Shown: positions 1 to 9,671, numbered from the stretch's first letter. The stretch: 64,000 nt of DNA from Selaginella moellendorffii (GCF_000143415.4 NW_003314347.1:333438-397437), one strand, 5' to 3'. The notes: generated from the sequence alone by a model not told the origin. Made by a program: numbers and translations.

Positions 1-45
1 AAGAGAAAATTCTCACCTTCTCCCGTTGGCAGTGACTTAAATCAG

Positions 46-504
46 ATGTCGGCAGCATTGTCCAAGCTAGAAGCAGTCAGGTTGGTGGCCTTCTCATCAG
101 TGATAATCTTCACCCCTTGCTTGGGTTTGAACTCTGGGAGCTTGATCTTGTGCTTCGGGTTGAGCACACCCACACGGGCCTACAGATGCTACGGTATTTC
201 AGCCCTGATGCTACGAAAGATAGAAGCTTGTGGTTGAGTCCCCTGGGAAAGCTGCTTGACTCTGTTCACAAAGTAGTCCTCAAACCAGAAAAGCATGACA
301 CAAAACAGTAAGGTGGTGTTTATAAACAAAAATAAAACTCCTTTTCCTCACCCAGACGATGCAATCCTCGAACGTTTGGCATTTCTCCATAACAAGGAGC
401 TCAAGCATCTCTCGAGGTTGCATGTCGCTGTAAACTTTCCACACCCATGACAGCCAGATTTTCTCTTCTTTGCTCATGGATTTCTTGGTTTTGCTATAGG
501 GCAT
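46..504 (-). pseudogene. degenerate two-exon fragment, copy A
   Basis: Read on the minus strand, a first exon opens at about 504 and ends near 352 at a usable GTGAGG donor. A second exon resumes after a TTTGAG acceptor near 292 and carries readable text such as DYFVNRVKQLSQGTQ. An in-frame TAG follows, then a downstream stretch with IKLPEFKPKQGVKIIT continues to about 46 in another frame. A diverged second copy lies near 3.3-3.6 kb. I do not recognise the parent family. The internal stop and broken frame make this a gene fragment rather than a working gene, unless a further small intron removes the stop. It runs off the left edge of the window, so the parent end is not visible. Confidence 0.4.
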
Positions 505-1084
505 GGAAAATCCTCACCTTGTGACTCTCTTGGCTCTAGCCTCGGAGCATCTGGCCGCTCTAATGGGATGGCAAAGTGGTGGTGGCAACAACAAGTTTGG
601 AGGAATCGAGTACAAAGTTGGGGAGTCTCTCGCTCGAGCCCAGGTTGGTGTTCGCCAGAGGTCCAATATCACTGTGGACGACTACCTTTGCTACGAGTGG
701 CCAGCCAAGGTGCCAAAGTCGAATGCTTGGGAACAGCAGCAACAGTGCCAGGGCTTCTCACGCGGTGGTCCTCCTGTCTATTTGCAAGACTCGAAGAACA
801 TCAAGGATGGCAGCCGGTTTCAGTATCAGCACAAGAAGTTTCCAGGTCTAGGATCTTATCTCCCAATGCTACAAGACGAGGGCTACAAGACGATGGCACC
901 ACAGACTCCCACGATCCAGGTCGAGGTCGGCGGCTCCCCAGGCTCAGTCGTGGACTACAACCGAGTCATGGACACACTGTCCTCGGCAGCATCCGTGGAG
1001 AAGCTCTCCAGTCCCATGGCGATCAAGCAGGAAGCTCCAAGTGCTGCCAAGACGTCGTCCCCACAGGGAAAGACATCCCCCTAA
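503..1084 (+). CDS. hypothetical protein, probably a truncated 3' fragment
   Basis: The frame is open for 193 codons with coding-like composition: charged, Pro/Ser-rich in its last third (for example KFPGLGSYLPMLQDEG and IQVEVGGSPGSVVDYN). I do not recognise the family and see no catalytic motif, signal peptide or membrane segment. The ATG at 503 directly abuts the divergent minus-strand fragment, so the true 5' end is uncertain. The TAA stop at 1082-1084 is made by the first bases of the hairpin at 1081-1153, so the natural C-terminus may have been cut off by that insertion. It could be a captured exon of another gene. Expression is unproven. Confidence 0.3.
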   Translation: MENPHLVTLLALASEHLAALMGWQSGGGNNKFGGIEYKVGESLARAQVGVRQRSNITVDDYLCYEWPAKVPKSNAWEQQQQCQGFSRGGPPVYLQDSKNIKDGSRFQYQHKKFPGLGSYLPMLQDEGYKTMAPQTPTIQVEVGGSPGSVVDYNRVMDTLSSAASVEKLSSPMAIKQEAPSAAKTSSPQGKTSP

Positions 1085-1153
1085 ATTCACTATTATTGAT
1101 AGTTATAAAACTTTGTTTAAGAGTTTTATAGCTATCAATAATAGTGAATTTAG
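1081..1153. repeat. near-perfect 32-bp inverted repeat (hairpin, 9-nt loop)
   Basis: Arms 1081-1112 and 1122-1153 are reverse complements at 31 of 32 positions. The one mismatch would be a G·U pair in RNA. The loop is 9 nt. It lies exactly where GC-rich, coding-like DNA changes to AT-rich DNA. The form fits a foldback/MITE remnant or a small-RNA hairpin; nothing here decides between them. Confidence 0.85.
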
Positions 1154-2450
1154 ATTTAAAGTAACATATATAAAAATTAAAAATTAAATAAAGTTATTAT
1201 ATAATCTTTTTATATACAAATTTAAATACTTAAAGAAAGTATTTTCTTACATCAATATTAGTTAATGTTTCATTTGAGGGAGCTCATGCTAGGAATTTAC
1301 ATAATGTATAAAATGTTAGTGAATAAAAATCATTCATCACTGCTGTGAAATTTACTTTTACAGTTATTAAGTTATGCTCATTAACGGGGATTGGGAATCA
1401 TACATCAAGCAATCCCATTTAATTATTTTTGCTAAAACACTTAAACTAATGATAAATAGTTCATATACCCATTAAATTAGTTAGTTTAATTTATTCACAT
1501 TCACACTTAATTCATATTAATTCTCAAACCACATAGATTTTATAAATATCTAATCTTTAAATGAAAAAAATTAACATTTAAAATAATAATAAAATATTTA
1601 CTTCGATTAAAGGTTAGAACAACCATGTTAATCTCAAAACCATCTTTTAATATCATTTCTTTGGCACAAGTAACTATTTTAAATATATTTTTAATGTTTA
1701 ATACCAAAATTAAGTAATATTACATTTTTATAAATTTCCTATAGAATAAAAAACAATTGTTTGGAAAAAATATATATATATATCCATATCTATTCTAACC
1801 ACAAGAAAGTTTAATTTCATTTTGAAAATTTTGAAACCATAGTGATAAATCTCTTTATTTTCCTTTAAAATTCTCAATCAGCATAAAAAAAAATGTATTA
1901 TCTATTGTGTAATGTGATAAAGTTATAGTGAGAAACACTATATAAAAAAAGTAACCATAAATAGTTTTTAAAAAATTAAAATTTAAAAAATGTCTTTTAA
2001 TTATTACTTCAGAATCCAAAATCCAACATATGGAGTAAAATCCTTAGAACTAATTAATTTAATGGTAAACTATTCACACCACCTTTGTAGACTTTAATTT
2101 AATAATTTAATTTAATAATAAATTATTTATATAAAAATTTACTATTAAATTAGGCTAACATTTTCCCCTAAAATCCTAATGCTAGCATTAAAATTAAAAT
2201 ATTTAAAAATAGTTTGTAAGGCATAATTTATGAATTGCTGCAAAAATAAATTAATTTGTCCATGGTATCCCTTTAAAAAAAAGAAGGTTGCTAACTAAAA
2301 AATTAAGGATAAAAGAAAAAAAGAAAAAACACATTAAATTCAAAGGGTGAAAATTTTAAATCTCTGGAAATGACAAGTAAAACAAATTATTTTTTAATTT
2401 TGACTGTTTAATTAGATTCACAAAAGAACTATTATCTCTACACTTTTAAA
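1154..2450. other. AT-rich intergenic block
   Basis: About 1.3 kb of strongly AT-rich sequence with homopolymer runs and short TA tracts (for example near 1770-1785). I see no open frame of note, no tRNA and no clear terminal repeats. Composition differs sharply from both flanks, which suggests an old insertion bounded on the left by the hairpin. Confidence 0.6.
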
Positions 2451-3280
2451 AGCTATGGAGGAAGTGGATTCTTGTTTTTATTTTTTAAACCTCTCTGGTT
2501 TTTTTTTCCGAGATTTGGAGAGAGCCTCCATTTGCAGCAGCCAGACTAGCACCTGCACCGTCACCACTTCACACCACTTTTGCCTCCAACCTCCTTCGCA
2601 GCAACGAGCACTGGTACCCTTCCTCCTCCAAGACCGCTGGGTCCTCTCAGGTGATCAACTCTTCACCTTCCATGGTCGACTCCGACTTGCATTCAAGAGC
2701 TCCTGGGACTCGCATTCATGGGGCTGCTATGCAACAGTGCCGAGCTCCTGGGGGAGGATTGTGCAAGGTATTGTTATGTCGCTTGCCTCAATCAAGTTTC
2801 TTAACATCTTTTACATTCCAGGGTGATCAACTCTGGCACAGGATCCTCGATTTAATCTGACACTGACAACAACAACGACAATGGTGGTGCATCAACCTCA
2901 TTGCCAGCAATTTCCATCTCCATTAGGAAGGCACCAAGTCGTGATCAAATTCCAAACAGTTGCTCATCGCTGCTCCAAGGCTGGCAAAGTGGCATTCCTT
3001 GCCCTGTGAACCCAACAATGGTCGCTCAAGTTCTTCACAGGTGTCGGACTCCTTTGGTTGCATGGGCTTTTAGAAGTTACCTGGAACCAACACCCTGGAG
3101 TATTTTCTTTCCAGCTATCAAGGAGCTCTGCAACGTTCTCATTCAGAGACTGTTCTCGGCTTAGATCCACTTCCTTGCCTTGAGATGGACGTGCAGCATT
3201 CTGAGGTGCTTTCCAGCGGGATCATGCTCATTCTCCAAGCTTGGTTGCGTAAAGCCTGCGAGGCACAGATACGGTACACT
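2451..3280. other. non-coding or eroded gene DNA
   Basis: Base composition returns to that of genes, but frames are short and shift often on both strands. The phrase ggtgatcaactct occurs near 2650 and in related form near 2821, hinting at an internal duplication. No product can be recognised. Confidence 0.4.
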
Positions 3281-3600
3281 AGAGGTGATAATCTTCACCC
3301 CCTGCTTGGGTTTGAAATCTGGGAGCTTGATCTTGTCGACAAAGTTGCTTCGGGTTGAGCACACCCACACGGGCCTGCGGATGCTACGACATTTCAGCCC
3401 CGATGCTATGAAAGATAGAAGCTTGTGGTTTGAGTCCCCTGGGAACGCTGCTCGACTCTGTTCACAAAGTAGTCCTCGAACCTGGAAAGAATGACACAAA
3501 ACAGTAAGGTGGTGTTTATAAACGAAAATAAAACATCTTTTCCTCGCCCAGATGATGCAATCCTCAAACGTTTGGCATTTCTCCATAAAAGAACTAGCCT
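3281..3600 (-). pseudogene. degenerate fragment, copy B
   Basis: This repeats the order and text of the fragment at about 100-400 with many substitutions. The donor that reads GTGAGG in copy A reads GCGAGG here, and the IKLPEFKPKQG region is frame-shifted. Shared minus-strand text includes MEKCQTFEDC and VCSTR. It sits directly upstream of the captured IF-2 and ARGONAUTE pieces. It is non-functional by these lesions. Confidence 0.5.
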
Positions 3601-3608
3601 TATCGGTT

Positions 3609-3649
3609 GAGGCTTGCGAATTCTCCTCCCACGAATTTGCCAAGTTCTA
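3609..3649 (+). pseudogene. 41-bp copy of IF-2 exon 1
   Basis: 39 of 41 bases match 25089-25129, inside exon 1 of the IF-2 gene in this window, in the same orientation. Sequence on both sides of the match is unrelated to IF-2. It carries no introns or regulatory sequence of IF-2 and cannot be expressed as part of it. Confidence 0.75.
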
Positions 3650-3671
3650 ATGGGGGAGCCAACAAGAGGGA

Positions 3672-3746
3672 ACTTATTTGCCAATGGAAGTGTGCAAGCT
3701 GGTTTGCAGGGAAAGCCTAGAGAGGCAGACAACAGACAGGCTCAAA
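3672..3746 (+). pseudogene. ARGONAUTE PAZ-region fragment
   Basis: In frame, the segment reads YLPMEVCKL followed, after a short deletion, by ERQTT and a Leu-Lys. This mirrors the PAZ end of the ARGONAUTE gene at 30947-31035 (YLPMEVCKLAAG...LNERQTT). About a dozen bases of the parent are missing in the middle and similarity fades soon after. There is no ARGONAUTE sequence before or after it. Confidence 0.75.
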
Positions 3747-3825
3747 GTGCACCACTTTCGGAGCCACGCACACAAGAACCAAGAGTTGAATCAATCGGTA
3801 ATCAGACAGATTTTTATTTGTTACA

Positions 3826-4010
3826 TAGAAGTCTGCTGGGAGCTCCTTCTTTCGATCATCCTCTCTTTCACCTTGTGAGTGGTAAACGGGTCCACAGGAT
3901 CGTCCTGGGTAACATTGGGAGTCCCATAAGCCATGATCATTCCCTTCTGCATTGCCTCCTCGATCGCGGCTGGAGTCCACTTCTCCCCTTCTTATACAGG
4001 AATTCAAGGG
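3826..4010 (-). pseudogene. fragment with KWTPAAI motif, copy 1
   Basis: Minus-strand reading gives EKWTPAAIEEAMQKG, then NVTQDD and HKVKERM before a stop. A related minus-strand frame occurs at 7051-7272 (EKWTPAAIWEALAKD ... NVTKD ... DKVRDRM). The family is not recognised. No start codon or exon context is visible, so this is treated as a remnant. Confidence 0.45.
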
Positions 4011-4147
4011 CTCAGATGGGTCAAAGAACCGACGGTGGCGATTATTTCGTTCTGACTTGAAATTTAGGCTAGATTTTAGGGCTGGATGTTGACCGTTGGG
4101 CGTGTTAGGTTAAAATTCATATTTCTTGCACGCCACAGCTTCTCTCC

Positions 4148-6572
4148 ATGCCGGGCGTGTCTCGATTCTCCGAGAATGGGCTCGCGCTGCCGGCCAGGCC
4201 GTCGTCATCGCAGAAGAAGAAGAGACGGGCAAGGCATCAGCAGCAGCAGCAGCAGGCGAGCTATGTCCGCAAGAGTGTCACAATGTCACGGAAGAAGAAG
4301 CGGCAGGGCAGTGTGGAGGACGCGATGCGAGCTTATCGAGCACAGCTTCGTCCCCTCCTTGATGCTATCAGGTTTGTGGAGTCGAGCAATAGGGTGGATT
4401 GTCCCGATGGAGACGGTGGTGCCAGCATTGGGCCTCTCCAGATCTCCGAGCACTACCATGTCGATGCCTGGAAGAACAAGCGAGCATCCTGGCTACGCTG
4501 CCGGTATGTTTCTTCTTCTCTTTCTTCGTTCTCTATGCTTCTTCGTTGGTTTCTTACACTAGTTAGTCCAGAGATTTAGAGCACGCGGAGAACACAGTGG
4601 TGGCATATTGGATGAGGTACTGCTCGGAAGCTCTAACACAACATGACTGGGAAATTCTAGCTAAGATTCACAATGGTACGAAGTGGTGTGATGGATGGAA
4701 TCTAGCAGCTTTGCTGATGGTTCGTTTTTCCTCTTTGAGACTGTAGGTGGTCCTCAAGGTCCTCAGAGAGAGAAGACAACGTATTACTGGAGCAAGGTGT
4801 GCAGGTACCTGGAAGAGAATCACAGGCACGTCTCTCCCTTTCCGTCGCCTGCGAGACCCGAATGTAAGATCTATCCATCAACTTCCAAGTTTACGAATCT
4901 GGACAAACGAATAGAATGCAAGCTGAAGCACGGTGAGGCTCCCCTTCATCTCTCTTTGCCAAGGATTTTCTAAATGTTTCTCCATCTACAGGTTTGAAAG
5001 TCCTAGCTGCAGAAAGACGATTGCCGATTGTTAACAAGCACCCCAGGCTTCAAGTACGAAGGCTCCCTTTCACGGACATTTCTTCCACAGCATTAAACGT
5101 TTGCTCTTCCCGCCACGAGCCGGGGAGGCTCATAGACGATCTGAGCATTCAACGTTTGGGACTGGAATATAGCTTCTTGAGTTCCGAGTCTGCAGTCGAA
5201 CTAGACTCGGAGAACCAACCTTTGAAGCAAAGTTCCAGCGACGATGAGAAAGGTTTCGCTACGCCATCCGTCAAGAAGAAGGAAGGAGGAGTCGACAGGC
5301 TGCAAGATCTTCACGAAGAAGCTGTAGAATGTCGTAGTTCCAGCGCTCGCAACCTCGACATTCTCTATTCTTCTGAGTTATCAGAACAAAAGGAGGAGGA
5401 GATTCTTACGGAGTTGGCTCGGCTACTGCCACTGGACCTGTCGGAGTGTGTCGACAGAAGAAACGATGAAAGCTTTGAGTTCCCTCCAGTTCCAGAGCAG
5501 GCTGACTACGCGACGCCGGTTATGAATCCAGACAGCCGAGCTATGCAAGTCGCTGCTGAGAACGTTCCTGGGACTGGTGCTGAGACTGCGATTTCCACTC
5601 CAAAGCGCAAAACCTCTGCCTCGCTTGATTTTGATGCAACTTTTACGCTGCTTGAGCAGCTGGAAAGACCGGAGTCCTCTCTTTCCTCGGGTGCGGAGAA
5701 GAAATTGATGTCCGAGCTGGCGGACTTGCTTGACTTGCCACAGGCGGCCACTCCACCGCGGCAGACGGAGCAAGAAGAAGACGAACTCGCCAAGCACACT
5801 GCGAAGCTAAGTCTTGCGGACTTTCTACTTGAGATACCAGACCCGTCGGCTTCGATAGAGTACGTCAAGGCCTTGTTCTCCTGCGAGAACATCCTGCTGG
5901 AGAAGCTTTGTCACAAAGTTGGAGGTCTGGAAGAGTCACTAGATTCCTCGGAACCAATGCCAGTGCCACCTCCAGCTGCAAGCATAAGAACGGAGGAGTC
6001 CCGGACAGGCAACTCTAGTTTTGGCGCCGGATGCACTTGCCACTCTAGCGACAATCGCTTGACATCGTCCTTGAAGAGGCTCTGTGCAGTGTGGGAGGAG
6101 CAAGACGTCGATCTACTGACCCGTTCCTTGAGGTTTAAGATGCTCACTGCGAGCAGCTCTTCATCTGAGGTATGTGAATCCCGTATACACCAGGCACTAC
6201 AGAAATGATGCTTCTTTTCTTCCAGCTTTCTACAAAAGAGGCACCGTGCATCGCCTGGGAGATCCACGCGTTGCAGAACATCGACAAGAGTGCTAAGTCT
6301 CGAAGGGCTGCAAAGGAGCTTATACAGCAGCAAAGAGATAAGATTTACATCAACATAGGCGCCTATGCGAGCAGGAGTGAGAGGCATCAGCTCTATTCGG
6401 CATGGGGGGTTCGCAGGCTATCAACAGGCCGGCTCAAAAAGATCGTCTACGACCTTATGTGGAGGGATACAAAGAGGTAAAAAGCTCATCAACTTAAGAG
6501 TGAGCACTAACACTAACCGAGAACATTGGCAGGTATTCTCATAGCGCTGAGCTCGTGAGCCTCTACCTCTGA
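4148..6572 (+). CDS. i-type lysozyme/destabilase domain fused to kinesin-7 (NACK) C-terminal tail
   Basis: Exons 4148-4503, 4572-4675, 4747-4932, 4992-6169, 6226-6476 and 6533-6572 join into 704 codons plus stop. Residues about 75-175 form a destabilase/i-type lysozyme fold: ESSNRVDCPDGDGGASIGPL, QISEHYHVDAW, VVAYWMRYC and IHNGGPQGPQ...YYWSKV. The middle is acidic and low in complexity. The last ~130 residues match the DUF3490 tail of NACK/HIK kinesins (LCAVWEEQDVDL, RRAAKELIQQQRDK, LYSAWGV, HSAELVSLYL). No kinesin motor domain exists here. The tail exon has no in-frame ATG for about 175 codons, so it appears to depend on splicing from the lysozyme exons. There is no signal peptide; the N-terminus is Lys/Arg/Gln-rich. 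Alternative: two adjacent genes, with the tail a truncated kinesin. Both domain calls are firm; the fusion rests on splice phase only. Confidence 0.65.
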
Positions 6573-7050
6573 GGATCTCGAGAGAAGGTATATCAGCCTA
6601 CTGGGCCGCAGGTAGAAAGAATTTCGCCATTAGTTGTTGCATTTGCAGAAAGTGGAACTTCAATATTGGTTTACCATTGAGCAAACGTTTAGTGGTCTGG
6701 AAGAAATGTCTGTGAGAGGCACCTGAGGCCTGGAGTGCTTGTTAACAATCGGCATTTGTCTAGGACTGTAGATGGAGGAACTTTTAGAAAATCCTCACCA
6801 TGGTTCTCACAGCCAGTCTTGGTGCTCCAACCATGGCACAAAAGGAGCACGACGAACAGCAAGCTTGGGCCCTGGAAACTTGGAGCTACACAAACTTCAA
6901 AGCGAATGAACGAAGAATTTCTCCTTGGTTGGTGATTACCAACCTGGAAATCTAAAGGAGAAATCTTGTTGGCTCCGGATGGTAAAACACAACAAGAGAT
7001 CTTCTAGGAGACAACAAGAGATTTTCTAGCACACAAGGGTTGGAGATTTT
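6573..7050. other. intergenic, possible eroded exon
   Basis: A plus-strand frame starting at the ATG near 6800 reads MVLTASLGAPTMAQKEHDEQ and continues with coding-like text (ETWSYTNFKANERR) before a stop near 6960. No homologue or exon partner is recognised. The rest shows nothing. Confidence 0.3.
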
Positions 7051-7272
7051 CTACTGATAATAACCGTCCAAGTAGACTTCTGGGAGCACTCCTCTCTCGC
7101 TCATTCTATCCCTCACCTTGTCGAGAGTAATCGGGTCCCGAAGAGTGTCCTTGGTAACGTTGCCAACCCCACAACCCTCAATCAAATCCTTTGCCAGTGC
7201 CTCCCAGATCGCGGCTGGAGTCCACTTCTCCACTTCAGCCTCAAAGTAGCCATCTTCGATCACGTACATCAC
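7051..7272 (-). pseudogene. fragment with KWTPAAI motif, copy 2
   Basis: A 73-codon minus-strand frame, less damaged than the copy at 3826-4010. It reads FEAEVEKWTPAAIWEAL, then GNVTKDTLRDPITLDKV and RDRMSERGVLPE. The shared spacing of KWTPAAI, NVT and KV-RM shows common origin. The protein family is unknown to me. Without exon context I treat it as a remnant, but a small gene or a 3' exon cannot be excluded. Confidence 0.4.
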
Positions 7273-7300
7273 TTGATGGTATAGAGTTGTGATCTGGTAC

Positions 7301-7344
7301 TAGCAGCTTTGCTGATGGTTCGTTTTTCTTCTTCGCGACTATAG
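7301..7344 (+). repeat. copy of the intron 2 end of the lysozyme-kinesin gene
   Basis: 40 of 44 bases match 4703-4746, the 3' end of intron 2 including its acceptor, in the same orientation. It shows that gene fragments from this neighbourhood were duplicated locally. Confidence 0.75.
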
Positions 7345-7412
7345 CTGGCTCCGCTTGTATTCCATCGTTTGTCCAGATTTGCGATAGATCATACATTTCG
7401 GTCTCACAGGCA

Positions 7413-8966
7413 ATGAAAATGAGAGATAGATTTTCTTCCAGGTATGGTGGTCTGAAGAGGGATGGTAATCACCAACGGAGTAGAAATATCTTTTCATTCG
7501 CGGCCTTAAAGTTTGGTAGGCAACGAACTCGAAGAATTCCAGGATCAGAAATGAGAAACTACAGCCCCAGCTTGCTGTTCGTCGTGTTCCTCTTCTCCGC
7601 GGCGGTGCTCTTATGGATTTTCGACAATTTTTCCGGCTCCGCAGAGTTGTCCCGGAGCCGAACTCTGGGATCAATTTTTCGCATCACCAACAACTACAAC
7701 GTCAGCGACACTTGCAGAAGCAGGATCGAGTACGCTTCCTACAGCCGCCAACGATCGACAAGCTTCAAGCCATCCGAGTCACTCCACCGCAAAATCCTCG
7801 AGTACGAGGCCTTACACGCGAGGTGCTATCCGGGCCCTGAGCAGTGCTCGAACTGTACATGCAACTATCTCCTCTACGTCACCGCCGGCCAGGGGATGGG
7901 CAACAAGATGATAGCTCTGGTGGCAACTTTTCTCTACGGGCTGCTCACGGACAGGACAATGGTGATCGCCGGATTGGAGAACTTGGCCACGCTCTTCTGC
8001 GAGCCGTTTCCATTCAGCTCCTGGCTGGTGCCGCCGAGCTGGAAGCACCTCGAGGGGGCGCCGTTTGACGGCTCGAAGTGGATCGGAAGCTTGGTGGGAT
8101 CTCTCAACTGCAGCCACGGTGTAAATTTCCCCGAGGTGGTGGTGGCCTATCTCGTGAGCAACTACAGGGACGAGGACAAGGCCTTCTTCTGCAAAGAACA
8201 CCAGCAAGCGCTCCAGTCCAGCTCGAAGTGGATCGTTCTCTCGTCCGACCAGTACTTTGCTCCGGCGCTCTACAACGTCCCGGTTTTCAGGAGCAAGCTC
8301 GAGGAATGGTTTCCACAGGAGGAGGCCATCTTTCATCTCCTGGTGAGGTACCTCTTGCATCCCAGGGACGTGGTGTGGGACAGGACGGCCAGATACTATG
8401 ATGCGTACCTGGCCCAAGCCGAGCTTCTAGTCGGGGTCCAGCTGCGAACTAGCAGCTGGTTCGCGCCATCCGACCTCGCCAACGATGCCTTCGACTGCCT
8501 GGTGCAACAAGGCGCGCTCGCGAACATCACCCAAGCGCGAGCTCCCAGATCGTCGCCGAGGAAGAGCAAGAAGGTGGCGGTGCTTGTGCTGTCGCTGGAT
8601 GCGCAGTACTCGCAGACGCTCAAGAACAAGGTGCTGGGCTACGATCTGGAAGATGGTTCGTCGGTTTCGATCCACCAGCCAAGCGTGGAAGGGGTGCAAA
8701 ACACCGGGAACCTGGATCACGATGCAAAGGCAGTGATGGAGATCTATCTGTTGTCAATGAGCGACGTGTTGGTGACGAGCCCGCCATCAACTTTTGGATA
8801 CTCGGCGGTGGGGCTGGCGGGCGTGCGGCCCGTCCAGTTTGCGTGCTCGGGGGCCGGCTGCTCGGTGAGGGAGTCGATGGAGCCGTGCTACCACACGTAC
8901 CCGGATCAGCAATTCATGCTGGACAACATCCAGCGATGCGAGTGCGAATTGGGATACAGGCTATAG
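7413..8966 (+). CDS. GT37 fucosyltransferase (xyloglucan FUT1-like)
   Basis: Single exon, 517 codons; an internal ATG at 7551 would give a shorter type II protein. Residues about 50-70 (SPSLLFVVFLFSAAVLLWIF) are the signal anchor that would hold it in the Golgi with the catalytic domain in the lumen. Family landmarks in order: YLLYVTAGQGMGNKMIALV, LFCEPFPFSSW, the SSDQYFAPALY segment, GVQLR (the GDP-fucose binding motif of alpha-1,2 fucosyltransferases), and VTSPPSTFGYSAVGLAG near the C-terminus. Cysteines cluster in the stem (CSNCTCNY) and the tail. GT37 enzymes add fucose from GDP-fucose to xyloglucan or arabinogalactan side chains; the exact acceptor cannot be read from the sequence. The length is normal for the family. 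Confidence 0.93.
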   Translation: MKMRDRFSSRYGGLKRDGNHQRSRNIFSFAALKFGRQRTRRIPGSEMRNYSPSLLFVVFLFSAAVLLWIFDNFSGSAELSRSRTLGSIFRITNNYNVSDTCRSRIEYASYSRQRSTSFKPSESLHRKILEYEALHARCYPGPEQCSNCTCNYLLYVTAGQGMGNKMIALVATFLYGLLTDRTMVIAGLENLATLFCEPFPFSSWLVPPSWKHLEGAPFDGSKWIGSLVGSLNCSHGVNFPEVVVAYLVSNYRDEDKAFFCKEHQQALQSSSKWIVLSSDQYFAPALYNVPVFRSKLEEWFPQEEAIFHLLVRYLLHPRDVVWDRTARYYDAYLAQAELLVGVQLRTSSWFAPSDLANDAFDCLVQQGALANITQARAPRSSPRKSKKVAVLVLSLDAQYSQTLKNKVLGYDLEDGSSVSIHQPSVEGVQNTGNLDHDAKAVMEIYLLSMSDVLVTSPPSTFGYSAVGLAGVRPVQFACSGAGCSVRESMEPCYHTYPDQQFMLDNIQRCECELGYRL

Positions 8967-9340
8967 ATGTAACTTTCCATTCTTCCTCATTTGTTTGCTT
9001 GCAAATGCCCTGGTGGCGAAGACGTTTTCACCTTCATAATTTTTATTATTTTCTCTCATAAAAGTTGTGACGCCGATGGAAGGTTCTACAACAAGTTGGC
9101 TAATTCATTCTCTTGTGAGCTTCTCATTGGAGCAGACTAGTCAAAGACAGACTGCTTCATCTGCCGATGCCTTGATCATCGGCCTATAAGAAAAGATGCA
9201 AACTTTGCTCCAAGAAATACAATGTGAACTGTGAGGATCATTCTACCGTGGTCAACGGTGCTCTCCACTAAGACATTATAAAAACGCGGTATAGGGAACT
9301 ACCATCGGATGAGTATGGTTTGATCCAGGCGTTTGATTGG
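8967..9340. other. 3' flank of the fucosyltransferase gene
   Basis: Low-GC sequence following the stop codon, with a T-rich stretch near 9040-9060 that could act in polyadenylation. No gene is seen. Confidence 0.4.
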
Positions 9341-9486
9341 AACGGGGAGAAGCGATTCGTCCATGCGCTGTTCGTGGTCAACCATGGTCTTGAGGTTGGT
9401 CAAGTACTCCCAATCAAACGGGGAGAAGCGATTTGTCCATGCGCTGGTTGGTCAACGATGGTCTTGAGGCTGGTCAAGTACTCCCC
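9341..9486 (+). repeat. two-copy tandem repeat (~76 and ~70 bp)
   Basis: The unit begins AACGGGGAGAAGCGATT and ends CAAGTACTCCC; copies are at 9341-9416 and 9417-9486. The second copy lacks a few bases. It lies just downstream of the minus-strand tRNA gene. Confidence 0.75.
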
Positions 9487-9573
9487 TCTGATTGGCGCTA
9501 TGTTAAGGAATCAAATAAGGGCCGAAAGGTTTGCATCAATGAAATATAATAAAAGATCTCCGTTTCAACTATC

Positions 9574-9579
9574 AAAAAA
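9574..9579 (-). terminator. Pol III terminator of tRNA-Thr
   Basis: Six Ts on the minus strand, about 20 bases after the tRNA 3' end, a normal RNA polymerase III stop. Confidence 0.6.
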
Positions 9580-9599
9580 GATGGCACCATTTTCATGCA

Positions 9600-9671
9600 T
9601 GCCTCCACAGAGTATCGAACTCTGGGCCTTCAGTTTACAAGACTGACGCTCTACCACTGAGCTATAGAGGC
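9600..9671 (-). tRNA. tRNA-Thr (UGU)
   Basis: The 72-nt minus-strand sequence folds as a full cloverleaf. Acceptor GCCTCTA pairs with TGGAGGC, the D arm contains AGCTCAGTGGTAGAGC, the anticodon loop is CTTGTAA within a TCAGT/ACTGA stem, and the T arm contains GTTCGATAC. The anticodon TGT reads threonine ACA. Internal A and B boxes are intact, there is no intron, and the discriminator base is A. CCA is not encoded, as usual in nuclei. Confidence 0.95.

Noticed and set aside
7812-8417. A 201-codon minus-strand frame inside the fucosyltransferase gene
   Set aside because: GT37 motifs on the plus strand explain the region fully.
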